This document shows, one piece after another, positions 25,740 through 35,716 of a DNA stretch of 49,592 bases; position 1 is the stretch's first letter; every line of letters begins with the position of its first letter. Both the position numbers and the translations under genes were made by a program. Below the pieces are notes generated by a model. The model was not told the DNA's origin. It searched no databases and saw only the letters and a list, made by a program, of their open reading frames with translations. The stretch is from Lachnospiraceae bacterium (GTDB taxonomy: Bacteria; Bacillota; Clostridia; Lachnospirales; Lachnospiraceae), in contig JAQUYA010000012.1 of assembly GCA_028692055.1 (NCBI GenBank), positions 1 to 49,592 of the forward strand, written 5' to 3'.

Positions 25740-27074
25740 TTATGATTCCTTTCGTTCTCTGATAATGAATTTTAAAGAAGTTCCTTTAAATCCAAATGAA
25801 TCCCGAATGCGATTCTCAATATATCTTGTGTAGGAAAAATGCATCAGTTCCTTGTCATTCACAAAAATAACAAAGGTTGGTGGTTTTACGGAAACCTGCG
25901 TAATATAGTATAAACGTAGTCGTTTTCCCTTATCCGAAGGTGGCTGCTGCATCGCAACAGCTTCTGACATAATTTCATTTAACACACCCGTTCCCACACG
26001 CATTGCATTGTTTTCTGATACAATATCAATTAATTCAAAGAGCTTAGGGAGTCGCTGTCCTGTTTGGGCAGATATGAAAATAATCTCAGCATATGCCATA
26101 TATGCTAATGTGTTACGTACTTTTTCCGTAAATTTATAAATGGTTTTATCATCCTTTTCAATCGCATCCCACTTATTCACTGCAATAATAACACCTTTTC
26201 CACGTTCGTGCGCAATTCCTGCAATCTTCGCATCCTGGTCAGTTACTCCTTCTACGGCATCAATGACCAAAATAACCACATCGGCACGTTCTACTGCACT
26301 AACCGTACGGATAATCATAAAACGTTCTAATTCTTCTTTGATTTTGCTTTTCTTACGAAGTCCTGCTGTATCTATAAATACATATTCTCTATCTTTAAAA
26401 GTAACCTCCGTATCAACCGCATCACGTGTCGTACCCGCAATATCTGATACAATAAGTCGCTTTTCTCCAACTAATTTATTAATAATGGAAGATTTTCCTA
26501 CGTTTGGCTTTCCAACAATCGCAACTTTGGTTCTGTCATCCTCTTCAATTTCCATTGACTCTTTATCAAATTTACTGGTAACTTCATCCAGTAATTCTCC
26601 AATGCCTAAACGGTTTGCAGATGAAATTGGAAATGGATCCCCTATTCCTAAATTATAAAATTCATAGACATCTGCCATAAATTTATTAAAATCATCTACT
26701 TTATTTACTACTAAGACTACCGGCTTTCCAGAACGGCGCAGCATATCTGCCACCTTTGAATCCGAATCGGTTAAACCCTGTTTCACGTCTACCATAAACA
26801 TAATTACATCTGCTGTCTGAATCGCAATTTCTGCCTGCTCCCGCATCTGTGAAAGAATGATATCCTTTGAATCTGGTTCAATACCACCGGTATCAATCAA
26901 CGTAAATGCCATATCCAGCCAGGTAATATCTGCATAGATTCTATCCCTTGTAATACCAGGTGTATCCTTTACGATAGAAATAGTTTCTCCCGCCAATGCA
27001 TTAAATAACGTTGATTTTCCAACATTTGGTCTGCCAACTACTGCTACAATTGGCTTTGTCTTTACTTTTCCCAT
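25740..27074 (-). CDS. der: Ribosome assembly GTPase Der (EngA)
   Basis: The 444-residue protein has two tandem GTPase domains: the first with GRPNVGKST, DTPGITRD, DTGG and NKVD, the second with GKPNVGKSS, DIAGTTRD, DTAG and NKWD. A C-terminal KH-like domain follows. This double-GTPase layout is unique to Der, which matures the 50S subunit. Ribosome binding site GAGGAAA. Confidence 0.98.
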   Translation of the reverse strand: MGKVKTKPIVAVVGRPNVGKSTLFNALAGETISIVKDTPGITRDRIYADITWLDMAFTLIDTGGIEPDSKDIILSQMREQAEIAIQTADVIMFMVDVKQGLTDSDSKVADMLRRSGKPVVLVVNKVDDFNKFMADVYEFYNLGIGDPFPISSANRLGIGELLDEVTSKFDKESMEIEEDDRTKVAIVGKPNVGKSSIINKLVGEKRLIVSDIAGTTRDAVDTEVTFKDREYVFIDTAGLRKKSKIKEELERFMIIRTVSAVERADVVILVIDAVEGVTDQDAKIAGIAHERGKGVIIAVNKWDAIEKDDKTIYKFTEKVRNTLAYMAYAEIIFISAQTGQRLPKLFELIDIVSENNAMRVGTGVLNEIMSEAVAMQQPPSDKGKRLRLYYITQVSVKPPTFVIFVNDKELMHFSYTRYIENRIRDSFGFKGTSLKFIIRERKES

Positions 27075-27107
27075 CTATTTTCCTCATTAATTCCTATTGA
27101 TACATTT

Positions 27108-28448
27108 TTAGTTGCTTCCGACAATCGTTTCTATAAACTCCTGCCCGCTTGATTTTACAATATCCAGTTTCACTTGTAAAGCTTTTTCAAGGTCATTCAC
27201 ACATAAGTCATCCAGAAAAACGCGCTCTCCACTTCGTAATACATTCTGCGGTAATAAGAGTCTTTCTCCCAATTCTTTTCCTTTTAGCTGTTCCAGAATA
27301 TCCGTTCCCGTCAATAGTCCGGACACTGTAATTTTCTCACCAAAAAAATGGTTGGTAATTTCATATACATTTATCTTTATATTGGGATACAAAATCATTA
27401 AGCTGTCTGCCATTTCCCTGATAAAATGATACGCCAGTTTTCCAGTCGCCATGGAAATTACTTTATGTGGGGTTTCGTAGGCGGCCGCTCCCTGTAAATT
27501 GCGCTTCCTTATATTATACTCCTCTTCGAACTCATTCAGCAATAGACGCAGCATACCGACTCCGTTTTCCAACTGCAGATATCCGTCATAATTTTCTTCC
27601 TCTGGTAAATTCTGCCCAGCCAGTACATACCATTCATCACTGGCATGGATAAAATGGATTCCATACTCCGCATATGCCGTCTTCTGTGCCTTATGAATCA
27701 TTTCTAACACTTCTGTTGCATCTTCCCTATTAAACGGCTCCAAAGGATATAATCCATCCCGATATTTGGATAGTCCTACCGGTACCACCGACACACTTTC
27801 AAGCTGTGGCAAATATTTCATCAAATCAGAAATACTGCGTTCCAGCTCTTTTCCATCGTTAACTCCTTTACATAATACAATTTGTCCATTCATCCGAATC
27901 CCTGCTTCGTATAAAGTATCTACCTTTTTTAATGCATCTCCTGCAAATCGATTGTGAAGCATTTCACAACGTAATTCTGGATTTGTTGTCTGAAAAGACA
28001 CATTGATTGGTGACAAATGGTACTTAATAATACGGTTAATATCTTTTTCGGACATATTTGTTAATGTCACATAATTTCCCTGTAAAAAAGACAATCTGGA
28101 ATCATCATCTTTGAAATAGAGAGTTTCCCGCATTCCCTTTGGCATTTGATCTATAAAACAAAAAATACATTTATTGTGGCAGCTTCGGTACTCGTCCATC
28201 AGACCATTCTCAAATACAATTCCTAAGTCTTCGTCCATATCTTTATCTATTTCCAGCAGCCATTCTTCCCCATCTGGTTTTTGAATAAGCACTTCCAGAT
28301 ATTCATCTTCTACGTAGAACTGGTAATCAAAGATATCTTCTATATCTTCCCCGTTCATTTGAAGCAGTTTATCGCCTGCTTCTATTTCCATTTCCTCCGC
28401 AATACTGCCTGGAACGATTTTTTCTATAATATGCGCTTTCTCTTTCAT
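27108..28448 (-). CDS. DUF512 radical-SAM-like iron-sulfur protein with N-terminal PDZ domain
   Basis: The 446-residue protein starts with a PDZ-like domain (IVPGSIAEEMEIEAGDKLLQ). A cluster motif CHNKCIFCF (C-x3-C-x2-C) follows near residue 91, then the radical-SAM-like barrel and a C-terminal DUF512 domain. The family is widespread in Clostridia and often sits beside der, as here; the biochemical role is not known. It appears to be the first gene of the der-plsY-gpsA operon. Confidence 0.9.
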   Translation of the reverse strand: MKEKAHIIEKIVPGSIAEEMEIEAGDKLLQMNGEDIEDIFDYQFYVEDEYLEVLIQKPDGEEWLLEIDKDMDEDLGIVFENGLMDEYRSCHNKCIFCFIDQMPKGMRETLYFKDDDSRLSFLQGNYVTLTNMSEKDINRIIKYHLSPINVSFQTTNPELRCEMLHNRFAGDALKKVDTLYEAGIRMNGQIVLCKGVNDGKELERSISDLMKYLPQLESVSVVPVGLSKYRDGLYPLEPFNREDATEVLEMIHKAQKTAYAEYGIHFIHASDEWYVLAGQNLPEEENYDGYLQLENGVGMLRLLLNEFEEEYNIRKRNLQGAAAYETPHKVISMATGKLAYHFIREMADSLMILYPNIKINVYEITNHFFGEKITVSGLLTGTDILEQLKGKELGERLLLPQNVLRSGERVFLDDLCVNDLEKALQVKLDIVKSSGQEFIETIVGSN

Positions 28449-28510
28449 GGATACCCCATTCTTTTCTTCATAACTGCTTGTATTTCATACTCTATGATAC
28501 TAGAAATTCC

Positions 28511-28539
28511 TTGACGTGTCACTAGCATAATGTTATAAA
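28511..28539 (+). promoter_or_regulatory. Sigma-A promoter of the PRPP synthetase gene
   Basis: TTGACG (28511-28516) and TATAAA (28534-28539) are 17 bases apart on the plus strand, 41 bp before the start codon, with a GGAGGAAG ribosome binding site near 28570. It is the only convincing plus-strand promoter in the window. Confidence 0.7.
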
Positions 28540-28579
28540 TTATAGAGGAAAAGAAAAGAATCACACATCGGAGGAAGCC

Positions 28580-29767
28580 ATGCCTAATTTACATGAACTT
28601 GAAAACGCTATGCCTGTTGCTCCACTTAAAATAATTGCTATGGAAAGTGCTGCAATGCTTGGTAACAGAGTCAATGAATATTTAGTAGATTTTAGAAAAC
28701 AAATAAATTTATCTTTAAAAAACGACCCTGCTTTTCAGGGATACGCCGTAGATAACTACCTGATGAATGTGCAATGTCCACGTTTTGGCAGTGGTGAGGG
28801 CAAAGGCATGTTAGGCGAATCTGCTCGTGGAAAAGATGTTTTCATCCTTATAGATGTTTGTAATCATAACATAACCTATCAGATAAATGGTTATACCAAT
28901 CATAAGTCACCAGATGACCATTATCAGGATTTAAAACGTATTATTGCTACGATTGCCGGCAAAGCACATCGTATTAATGTCATTATGCCATTTTTATATG
29001 AAGGCAGACAACACAAAAGAAACGGTCGTGAATCATTGGACTGTGCCTTTGCCTTAAAAGAACTCAGTGAAATGGGTGTATCAAATTTTATTACCTTCGA
29101 TGCTCATGATCCACGTGTACAAAATGCAACTCCGCTTTATGGCTTTGATAATTTTATTCCACCTTATCAGTTCATCCGTACTTTACTCGATCATGAAAAA
29201 GATTTAAAAGTGGACAAAGAGCATTTAATCGTAATCAGTCCCGATGAAGGCGCTCTTGACCGGGCTGTCTATTTTTCCAGTGTACTGGGCGTGGATACCG
29301 GTATGTTTTACAAAAGACGCGACTACTCTACTGTCGTTAATGGTAAGAATCCAATCGTTGCACATGAATTTCTGGGTGAAAATATCGATGGAAAGGACGT
29401 TATCATCATTGATGATATGATTTCTTCCGGCGAAAGCATGATTGACACTGCAAGACATTTAAAGAAATTGAACGCAAACCATGTTTACATCTGCTGCACC
29501 TTCGGTCTATTCACACAAGGACTGGATGCATTTGATAAAGCATATGAGGAAGGTGTCTTCGACTGTATCGTAACCACAAATCTCACCTATCTTCCAGCCG
29601 GATTATCCGAGAAAGCTTATTATCTGGAAGCTGACATGAGCAAATTCATGGCATCTATTATTGATTTTATGAATCACGATTTATCCATGGGCAATGTATT
29701 AACCCCTACCGAAAAAATCCAAAAAATTCTCCAAAAATACAACGCCGAATCCGTTTCAGAGCTTTAG
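28580..29767 (+). CDS. prs: Ribose-phosphate pyrophosphokinase, long divergent form
   Basis: The 395-residue protein has the PRPP-binding loop VIIIDDMISSGES, a DGRESLD-like region present as NGRESLDCAFALKEL, and FDAHDPRVQ in place of the usual DLHA-Q loop. It should make PRPP from ribose-5-phosphate and ATP. It is about 80 residues longer than classical bacterial enzymes (about 315), with extra sequence at the N-terminus and between motifs. It may be a paralogue of a standard Prs elsewhere. It has its own promoter and terminator and runs opposite to its neighbours. Confidence 0.88.
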   Translation: MPNLHELENAMPVAPLKIIAMESAAMLGNRVNEYLVDFRKQINLSLKNDPAFQGYAVDNYLMNVQCPRFGSGEGKGMLGESARGKDVFILIDVCNHNITYQINGYTNHKSPDDHYQDLKRIIATIAGKAHRINVIMPFLYEGRQHKRNGRESLDCAFALKELSEMGVSNFITFDAHDPRVQNATPLYGFDNFIPPYQFIRTLLDHEKDLKVDKEHLIVISPDEGALDRAVYFSSVLGVDTGMFYKRRDYSTVVNGKNPIVAHEFLGENIDGKDVIIIDDMISSGESMIDTARHLKKLNANHVYICCTFGLFTQGLDAFDKAYEEGVFDCIVTTNLTYLPAGLSEKAYYLEADMSKFMASIIDFMNHDLSMGNVLTPTEKIQKILQKYNAESVSEL

Positions 29768-29783
29768 GAAGGGGTACCGTTTG

Positions 29784-29820
29784 GATATTTTACAAGTGTT
29801 TTATAAAATATCTTCTTCCT
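29784..29820 (+). terminator. Terminator behind prs
   Basis: GATATTTTA (29784-29792) pairs with TAAAATATC (29804-29812), followed by TTCTTCCTTT. It lies 16 bp after the prs stop codon and separates prs from the inverted-repeat element that begins at 29835. Confidence 0.65.
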
Positions 29821-29834
29821 TTCACAGCGTAGAT

Positions 29835-30116
29835 GCCGTAGCAACGAAAGTGACTGGGGTAGGGATTGTCTGTGGGAGTAAACATGTGTAGTAATGCCAG
29901 AAAATATTAGAGCCATTAAAACAAAATATGGAACTTCGGAACGTTCATGCACGATGCATGAACGAGCTGTATTGCGACACGATGTCGCATCATACAGCGG
30001 TTCCAGACGTCTAAAACAGACTTCCTTTTTGTTTTAATGGCTCTTAAATTTTCTTGCTTTACGAAACGTTTACTCCCACAGACAATCCCTGCCCTGGGCA
30101 CTTTCGTTTCTACGGC
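29835..30116. repeat. 282-bp long inverted-repeat element with nested hairpins (structured RNA or MITE-like element)
   Basis: This is the only gene-free stretch over 300 bp (29768-30142). Outer arms of 49 bases each (29835-29883 and 30068-30116) align without gaps at 44 of 49 positions. An inner perfect 18-base pair of arms follows (29909-29926 and 30027-30044). Inside are a 6-bp stem (29929-29934/30000-30005) closing two hairpins: 29942-29964 (perfect 10 bp, loop CGA) and 29966-29998 (13 bp with a 2-base bulge). A small hairpin (30009-30021) sits beside them. Three of the five outer-arm differences are G-U pairs in plus-strand RNA and mismatches in minus-strand RNA. No protein-like frame or transposase is present, and no promoter is obvious. 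Confidence 0.8.
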
Positions 30117-30142
30117 TTCAACTTATTTCATAACTTGTTTAT

Positions 30143-32356
30143 TTACTCAACCTTGAACAGGCGAATTGCTTCCTGCAGCTGTGTTGCTTTTTCTTCCAGT
30201 TTGTGGGCTTCCTCGTTTAGACTTTCGATGGTATTTTCCTGCTTGTCTACCGCGGATAATACTTCTGTGGATGAAGCGGCTGTTTCCTCTAACACGGCCG
30301 AAATATTTTCAATTGCCATCATAGTACTTTCTTTCGCTTCATTCATATCCTGTACATCAACGGTTATCTTCTGAATATTATCAGTTAAGGAAATCATCTG
30401 CACTTTTATTTCGTCAAAAGCACCGACTGTCTCATTTAAAGAGCCTTCCTGTGAAGCAACAATTGCTCCTGCTTCCTTTACTGTCTCAACCGTGCCATCC
30501 ATCTTTGTCTGTATATTTTGAATAATCGTACTAATCTGATTCGATGCATTTAATGATTCTTCTGCAAGCTTTCTGATTTCCTCTGCTACGACTGCAAAGC
30601 CTCGTCCCGCATCACCAGCTCTTGCTGCTTCAATAGAGGCATTTAAAGCAAGTAAATTTGTCTGGTCTGCAATTTCATTAATGGTCTTGGTAATAGAATT
30701 AATCTGCTTTGATTCATTACTTAGGTTTACCATATCTTCAATCGCTGACTGGGATACTTCCGTTGAATTTTTCACGTTGTTGGATAATTCATCTATCGTT
30801 CCCATACTGGACTGTAATATTTCAATCGTCTTGTCTGAAGATTTCTGAATAAATTCTGTACTTTCCACTACGTTTCCAATAATATGAGAAAGCTCGTCCA
30901 TTTTCTTCATACAACTCTCTGCACTTTGTGCCTGCTCATTAATTCCCACTTCCATATTTCCAACCGTTTCTGAAATATGTTTTGCGCTCACCACGAGTTC
31001 CTTGGATCCATTGGAAACATCCTGTGCTGAGTCAGATACGGAACCTGTCACAAATGCAACTTTTCCAATCAATTCTTTCATTCCACCAAACATACCTGCC
31101 ATATGACCATATAATAATCCAAATTCATCTTTTCTTCTGGATTTGATAATCATGGAAAGATCACCTTCTGCAGCCTGCTTTGCTATTTTATTAATATGAT
31201 TGATTGCTTTTCCAATGCTGGCAGCCATTAAAATACTGAGTAAAATTGCTATAATACTTGCCACTACTACAATACCCATTGTAAAATTTCTGATTCCACT
31301 TGCCTGCTCTGTAATGGCACTTTTCGGAATCACACAACAAATAGCATTTCCGGTTTCACCTAATTTGGAATACATATACAAATATTCTTCATTGTTGATT
31401 TTCGTATATTTATAACCCGTTACTTCAGAACTATTTACCATTTCTTTATAGAAATCTTTATCTGTAAAAGACATGACTCCTTCAAATTTCTCATCGGTTA
31501 TTTCTCTTCCATCCGATGTTATAATAGAGCAGTAACTTCCTTCTGGTAAGTCCATGCTTTCAATTGGAGCCTCCAATAGTGCTCTGTCCAAATCAACGGT
31601 AATAATTGCAACCTCTTTCATATTGGCAGCCTTAATAGAACGGCTTACACTCATACCATAATTGTCCTCTGTCGTATGTGCGGATTCATCTATACCAGCA
31701 TGTCTTCCCAGCCATACTGCTTTACCGGAGCCTTCCAGAATTTTCTTTCCATCTTCGGTAGCTGCCACATCCTTAAATTTACCATTGGTTAATTTACCCA
31801 TTGTTGAATAAGAGGAACCGTAATCACTAATGATATGTACTGCCGAAATACTGGCGTCCGAACGTTGTTTTAAGGCAACATTTTTCTTTATTGTACTGTA
31901 AGAAGAAGCTTCTTCTACCGGAATCAATTTGAAATAACCTGAATAATACTTTGCCAAAACGTCATCGTTATAAATCGTCAATGATGTCTGCTCTGCATTC
32001 TGAAAATATAGGGTGTAATATTCAGATGCCTTTGTAATGGTATTAAAAGAAGATGTTTCATAACTGCTTACAATTGCCGTGGAAGCCTTCTGATAGGAAA
32101 CAACACCTAATAATACAATAAACATAACCGGCACAAAACAAACCAATACCAGTTTTGCTCCTATGCCAAAGCGTACTTTTTTGGTTCCACTTGTTTTTCC
32201 TTTTTGGTTATCTGTTTTTACTTCTTTTTTGTTTATTTTTTTACTTTCTTTTTTCTCACTTTTTAAAGTCTTTTTAACCCTCACTTCTTTTTCTTTCTTT
32301 ACCTCGGCTACCCCAATAGCCTTTTCTTTTCCTCTTTTACTTTTCAAAAAATTCAT
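30143..32356 (-). CDS. Methyl-accepting chemotaxis protein with Cache sensor and lysine-rich N-terminal tail
   Basis: The 737-residue receptor has a cytoplasmic tail of about 65 residues rich in Lys and Glu, a membrane segment (about 68-90), an extracellular dCache-like region (about 91-350), a second segment (about 352-378), HAMP (about 380-435), and a long coiled-coil signalling domain. The kinase-contact tip reads [20 protein letters not shown]. No CheR pentapeptide is seen at the C-terminus. It should steer flagellar motility through CheA/CheW; the ligand is unknown. It converges with prs across the inverted-repeat element. Confidence 0.92.
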   Translation of the reverse strand: MNFLKSKRGKEKAIGVAEVKKEKEVRVKKTLKSEKKESKKINKKEVKTDNQKGKTSGTKKVRFGIGAKLVLVCFVPVMFIVLLGVVSYQKASTAIVSSYETSSFNTITKASEYYTLYFQNAEQTSLTIYNDDVLAKYYSGYFKLIPVEEASSYSTIKKNVALKQRSDASISAVHIISDYGSSYSTMGKLTNGKFKDVAATEDGKKILEGSGKAVWLGRHAGIDESAHTTEDNYGMSVSRSIKAANMKEVAIITVDLDRALLEAPIESMDLPEGSYCSIITSDGREITDEKFEGVMSFTDKDFYKEMVNSSEVTGYKYTKINNEEYLYMYSKLGETGNAICCVIPKSAITEQASGIRNFTMGIVVVASIIAILLSILMAASIGKAINHINKIAKQAAEGDLSMIIKSRRKDEFGLLYGHMAGMFGGMKELIGKVAFVTGSVSDSAQDVSNGSKELVVSAKHISETVGNMEVGINEQAQSAESCMKKMDELSHIIGNVVESTEFIQKSSDKTIEILQSSMGTIDELSNNVKNSTEVSQSAIEDMVNLSNESKQINSITKTINEIADQTNLLALNASIEAARAGDAGRGFAVVAEEIRKLAEESLNASNQISTIIQNIQTKMDGTVETVKEAGAIVASQEGSLNETVGAFDEIKVQMISLTDNIQKITVDVQDMNEAKESTMMAIENISAVLEETAASSTEVLSAVDKQENTIESLNEEAHKLEEKATQLQEAIRLFKVE

Positions 32357-32385
32357 TCATTAACCCTCACTTTTGTTCGCTTTTT

Positions 32386-32407
32386 CATACAAATCCTCTT
32401 TTGTATG
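32386..32407 (-). repeat. 8-bp stem-loop in the leader of the chemoreceptor gene
   Basis: CATACAAA (32386-32393) and TTTGTATG (32400-32407) pair around a 6-base loop that reads AGAGGA on the minus strand. It is 30 bp before the start codon; the actual ribosome binding site GAGGG lies closer to the ATG. A role in translation control is only possible. Confidence 0.35.
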
Positions 32408-32510
32408 CCTACAATAATCACCATATTTATTTTACTATTTATTGCCTTTTTATGATATTAGCGAATTGCCCAAACTTTCTGACTCTTTCTATCAATAATG
32501 ACGGAAACAA

Positions 32511-32550
32511 GTCTAAGGCACTATATTGTATCGAATACAGTACCTTAGAC
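32511..32550 (-). terminator. Hairpin between the kinase gene and the chemoreceptor gene
   Basis: Arms starting GTCTAAGG (minus strand 32550-32543) and ending CCTTAGAC (32518-32511) form an imperfect stem of about 16 bp. It lies 38 bp behind the stop codon of the kinase. The U tract after it (TTGTTTCC) is short. Confidence 0.6.
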
Positions 32551-32588
32551 CTATTTCTTTTTGCATTATAATTTTACTCTTTGTACAA

Positions 32589-34982
32589 TTAGCTTAATAA
32601 TTCTGGAAAAGTAAGCATTACCTTAAATAAATCGCCGTCCAAGTAAATCTCAAAATTCCCATTCTGTAATTGTGTCAAATTTTTGGCAATTGATAGACCA
32701 AGTCCACTGCCTTCCGTACTTCTTGCAATATCCCCCCGAATAAACCTTTCCGTCAAATCATCCGCATTGATATTTAAAGGCTGTTTAGAAATATTCTTTA
32801 CTGATAAATGTACAAGCTTCCCATTTTGTGTATTTTCTTCCAGCATATCTATATAGATACGTGTATTTTCCATTGCATACTTTTCAATATTACGAAATAA
32901 GTTCTCTATTATTCTCCACATTCTTCTACTATCTGCCTGAATGACTACCGGATGATCTGGAACATTCATAATGACTCGTAAACCTCTGTTATTAAAATTC
33001 TCTGTAAATTCTCCGGTGGTCTGGTATAACAGTTCAATAAAGTTCATTCGAACCAGTTGTAGCGTTATATTTCCAGAGGATATCTTGGAAGCTTCTACCA
33101 AATCCTCTGTCAAATGCTTTAATCTCTGTGATTTTGCATCCAGAATAGCGATATAACCTTTGATTTTCTCATCTTTGATATTTTCTCTCTTTATTAGATC
33201 CACATAGTTAATAATGGAGGTTAAAGGTGTTTTAATATCATGCGATACATTGGTAATCAAATCTGCTTTCAGACGTTCATCCTTCATACTTGTTTCTACC
33301 GCACTGCGAATGGCATCCCCCAGGGTATTAACCGCCGTTGCTATTTCCAGTATATCACCATGCATATCCACCGTTTCAATCTGGTAGGACATATCACCAT
33401 TTTTAATAATTCCAACACCATCTACAATCCTTTGTTTTGCTTTGTTCTCGTCAAATAAATAACCACCCACAATAAAGTCAAATATTATGGCAATGACTAA
33501 TCCTGCCATTCCCAAAAACAGAAGGAAAAAATTAATGAGTAGAAAGATACCATACGGTACCCAGGTTCTAGTCGATATCTTTCCATTGTCACATAAATTT
33601 AAAAATATCTTTTTTAAAGAACGGAAAAATTTTCCAATATATCTTCCACCTTTGATTGCAACCTTATATATCAGACTGTTTTTCCGCAAAGATTTTGCCT
33701 TGATTCTACGTACCAGACTCAGGTAAAAAAACATAAAAAACAAATGAAAAATAAAGACACCTATGGTCACACTGAACAGAATAATTGTTTTGTCCAATCC
33801 ACTATAATAGAACCATGATGTAACCAGGCCAGTTATGCAAATACTGGCTCCACACAATATCAATGCAATTAATACGGAGCACTCGGTATTAATACCATCA
33901 AACCAATTTAATTTAATCGCACTATTTTTTTCTGTTCTTCCGGTTACAATGGTACGATAGACGAAACAGAGCCACATAATGCAGATGCATACCACAATTG
34001 CTATCAGGAGTGGTTCCATCCATGGAATAATCGTATAAAAATTGTCCTCTCCGACTGAAAATGAATCATTCACTGGATAACTCGTATCCAGACCTATGAT
34101 TACCTGATAGTTATCGGAGTACGCATATTCATACTCATTCAGCATATTGGTCAATTCATCTTCCTGCATCCCTATATTTGTATCATAGGAAAGATTTCTT
34201 GCATCATAGATTATATATTTTCCAATCTGCTTTACATATTCCTGGGCTTGTTGATCGTCTGTATTTTGTGGCATATTGCTGTATACATTTCGATTTTTCC
34301 CATTATTGGTAACGATATAATAGCGCATATTGGTATTATCTACCTTATACAGATTCTGAAATTGCCGATACTGATAGTAATTATAGGATAATGAGTCTAT
34401 GGTTTGCGCCAGATATCCACATAAGTCTTCATAGGTAATGTCATCTGTCACAAACTCACTTAACGGTCTTCCTCCAATCGGTTTATACCGTTCGATTAGT
34501 TCCTGTGTACCTGAAGCAAGATGTTCCTTCTCATCTGCATCATAAGTACTCACATCTTTATAACTCAGGCCATATTGCCCCCACTTTATCAAATCCTCCA
34601 GCCGGTAATATACATTGCTCGTATGACTGCCATATTCATACCTTCTGGCATACTCTTCAATGTCAATCTGTTTACTGCCATCAAATACACCCTTTGTTTC
34701 CATCTGCTCGCAGATAACCGCGTAGCGTACAATCTCATCAATGCTGTCACTCAACAGGTAATAGCATAAATCTGTGTCCTCAAAGGAATTACTATTCTCA
34801 AACAAATTTAATCCATACCGATAGGTTCCGTAGATTCCCCTTACAGAAAGAGAAGAAAATAATACCATTATCGTAATACAAATGGTTGCAATTATCACAA
34901 CCATATTTTGTATAATCAGTGCTGTTCCTTTTCCCTTTTTACTATAAATCAGTTTCTCCATATCGACACCCATCTTTATCAT
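32589..34982 (-). CDS. Large sensor histidine kinase with multiple membrane segments
   Basis: The 797-residue kinase has one membrane segment near 25-48, an extracellular region of about 270 residues, and four more segments between about 320 and 510. A HAMP-like linker follows, then HisKA with H581 in NVSHDIKTPLTS and an ATPase domain with N-box ENLFRN near N694 and GSGLGLS near 759. The regulator gene upstream ends 9 bp before it, so they form a pair. The start is uncertain: ATG at 34982 has no clear ribosome binding site, and Mets at codons 4 and 8 are possible. The signal is unknown; such kinases often sense envelope stress or peptides. Confidence 0.9.
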   Translation of the reverse strand: MIKMGVDMEKLIYSKKGKGTALIIQNMVVIIATICITIMVLFSSLSVRGIYGTYRYGLNLFENSNSFEDTDLCYYLLSDSIDEIVRYAVICEQMETKGVFDGSKQIDIEEYARRYEYGSHTSNVYYRLEDLIKWGQYGLSYKDVSTYDADEKEHLASGTQELIERYKPIGGRPLSEFVTDDITYEDLCGYLAQTIDSLSYNYYQYRQFQNLYKVDNTNMRYYIVTNNGKNRNVYSNMPQNTDDQQAQEYVKQIGKYIIYDARNLSYDTNIGMQEDELTNMLNEYEYAYSDNYQVIIGLDTSYPVNDSFSVGEDNFYTIIPWMEPLLIAIVVCICIMWLCFVYRTIVTGRTEKNSAIKLNWFDGINTECSVLIALILCGASICITGLVTSWFYYSGLDKTIILFSVTIGVFIFHLFFMFFYLSLVRRIKAKSLRKNSLIYKVAIKGGRYIGKFFRSLKKIFLNLCDNGKISTRTWVPYGIFLLINFFLLFLGMAGLVIAIIFDFIVGGYLFDENKAKQRIVDGVGIIKNGDMSYQIETVDMHGDILEIATAVNTLGDAIRSAVETSMKDERLKADLITNVSHDIKTPLTSIINYVDLIKRENIKDEKIKGYIAILDAKSQRLKHLTEDLVEASKISSGNITLQLVRMNFIELLYQTTGEFTENFNNRGLRVIMNVPDHPVVIQADSRRMWRIIENLFRNIEKYAMENTRIYIDMLEENTQNGKLVHLSVKNISKQPLNINADDLTERFIRGDIARSTEGSGLGLSIAKNLTQLQNGNFEIYLDGDLFKVMLTFPELLS

Positions 34983-34991
34983 TCTATTTGC

Positions 34992-35687
34992 TTAAGCCTG
35001 TTTTTCAATTTTATATCCAACACCCCATACAACTTTCAAATAGCGCGGTTCCTTTGGATTGATTTCTATCTTTTCCCGAATATGGCGTATATGTACTGCT
35101 ACCGTATTATCCGCACCAATTGCTTCTTCATTCCAAATATTTTCATAAATTTGGTCAATGGAAAAAACACGTCCCTGGTTTTTTACCAGTAACAATAAAA
35201 TATTATATTCTATCGGAGTCAGCTTTACCGATTCCTCATCTACCAGAACTTCTTTTGTTTCATCATTAATTACAAGTCCGCCCACCCTGTAAATCTGTTT
35301 ATTCTCTTCATGCATATTCCCAAGCTTCGTATATCTCCTTAAATGAGATTTCACACGCGCTACCAGCTCCAATGGATTGAAAGGCTTTGATACATAATCA
35401 TCTGCGCCGATATTCAATCCCAGTATCTTATCTGCATCTTCCGATTTTGCAGATAAAATAATAATTGGAATGCTGCTGTATTCTCTTATTTTGAGCGTTG
35501 CATGGATTCCATCCAGACGTGGCATCATGATGTCAATAATTAATAATTGTACTTCTTCATTATTCAGTATATGAATCGCTTCCTCCCCATCATATGCTTT
35601 TAATATATGATACCCCTCCTGCTCCAGATAAATTGCAATGGCATCTACAATTTCTTTATCATCATCACAAACTAAGATATTCGTCAT
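34992..35687 (-). CDS. OmpR/PhoB-type response regulator
   Basis: The 231-residue protein has a receiver domain with D8-D9-D10 acidic cluster and phospho-acceptor D52 (IDIMMP), a Lys in VSKPFNPLEL, and a winged-helix DNA-binding domain (about 130-228, with AVHIRHIREKIE). Ribosome binding site GGGAGG is strong. It partners with the kinase gene 9 bp downstream. A direct repeat in its promoter region may be its own binding site. Confidence 0.95.
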   Translation of the reverse strand: MTNILVCDDDKEIVDAIAIYLEQEGYHILKAYDGEEAIHILNNEEVQLLIIDIMMPRLDGIHATLKIREYSSIPIIILSAKSEDADKILGLNIGADDYVSKPFNPLELVARVKSHLRRYTKLGNMHEENKQIYRVGGLVINDETKEVLVDEESVKLTPIEYNILLLLVKNQGRVFSIDQIYENIWNEEAIGADNTVAVHIRHIREKIEINPKEPRYLKVVWGVGYKIEKQA

Positions 35688-35716
35688 GCTAATCCTCCCA
35701 CTTTTGCTACGTTTAC

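Noticed and set aside
26140-26658. 172-codon plus-strand frame opposite der
   Set aside because: It is antisense to the conserved Der GTPase, has no family signature, and reads as a low-complexity Ser/Thr shadow.
29764-30101. Two overlapping minus-strand reading frames of about 60 codons
   Set aside because: They lie within the inverted-repeat element, have no ribosome binding site, and their composition follows the repeat arms.
32408-32510. Possible sigma-28 (flagellar) promoter before the chemoreceptor
   Set aside because: No TAAA-N15-GCCGATAA-like pair was found; only AT-rich sequence is visible.
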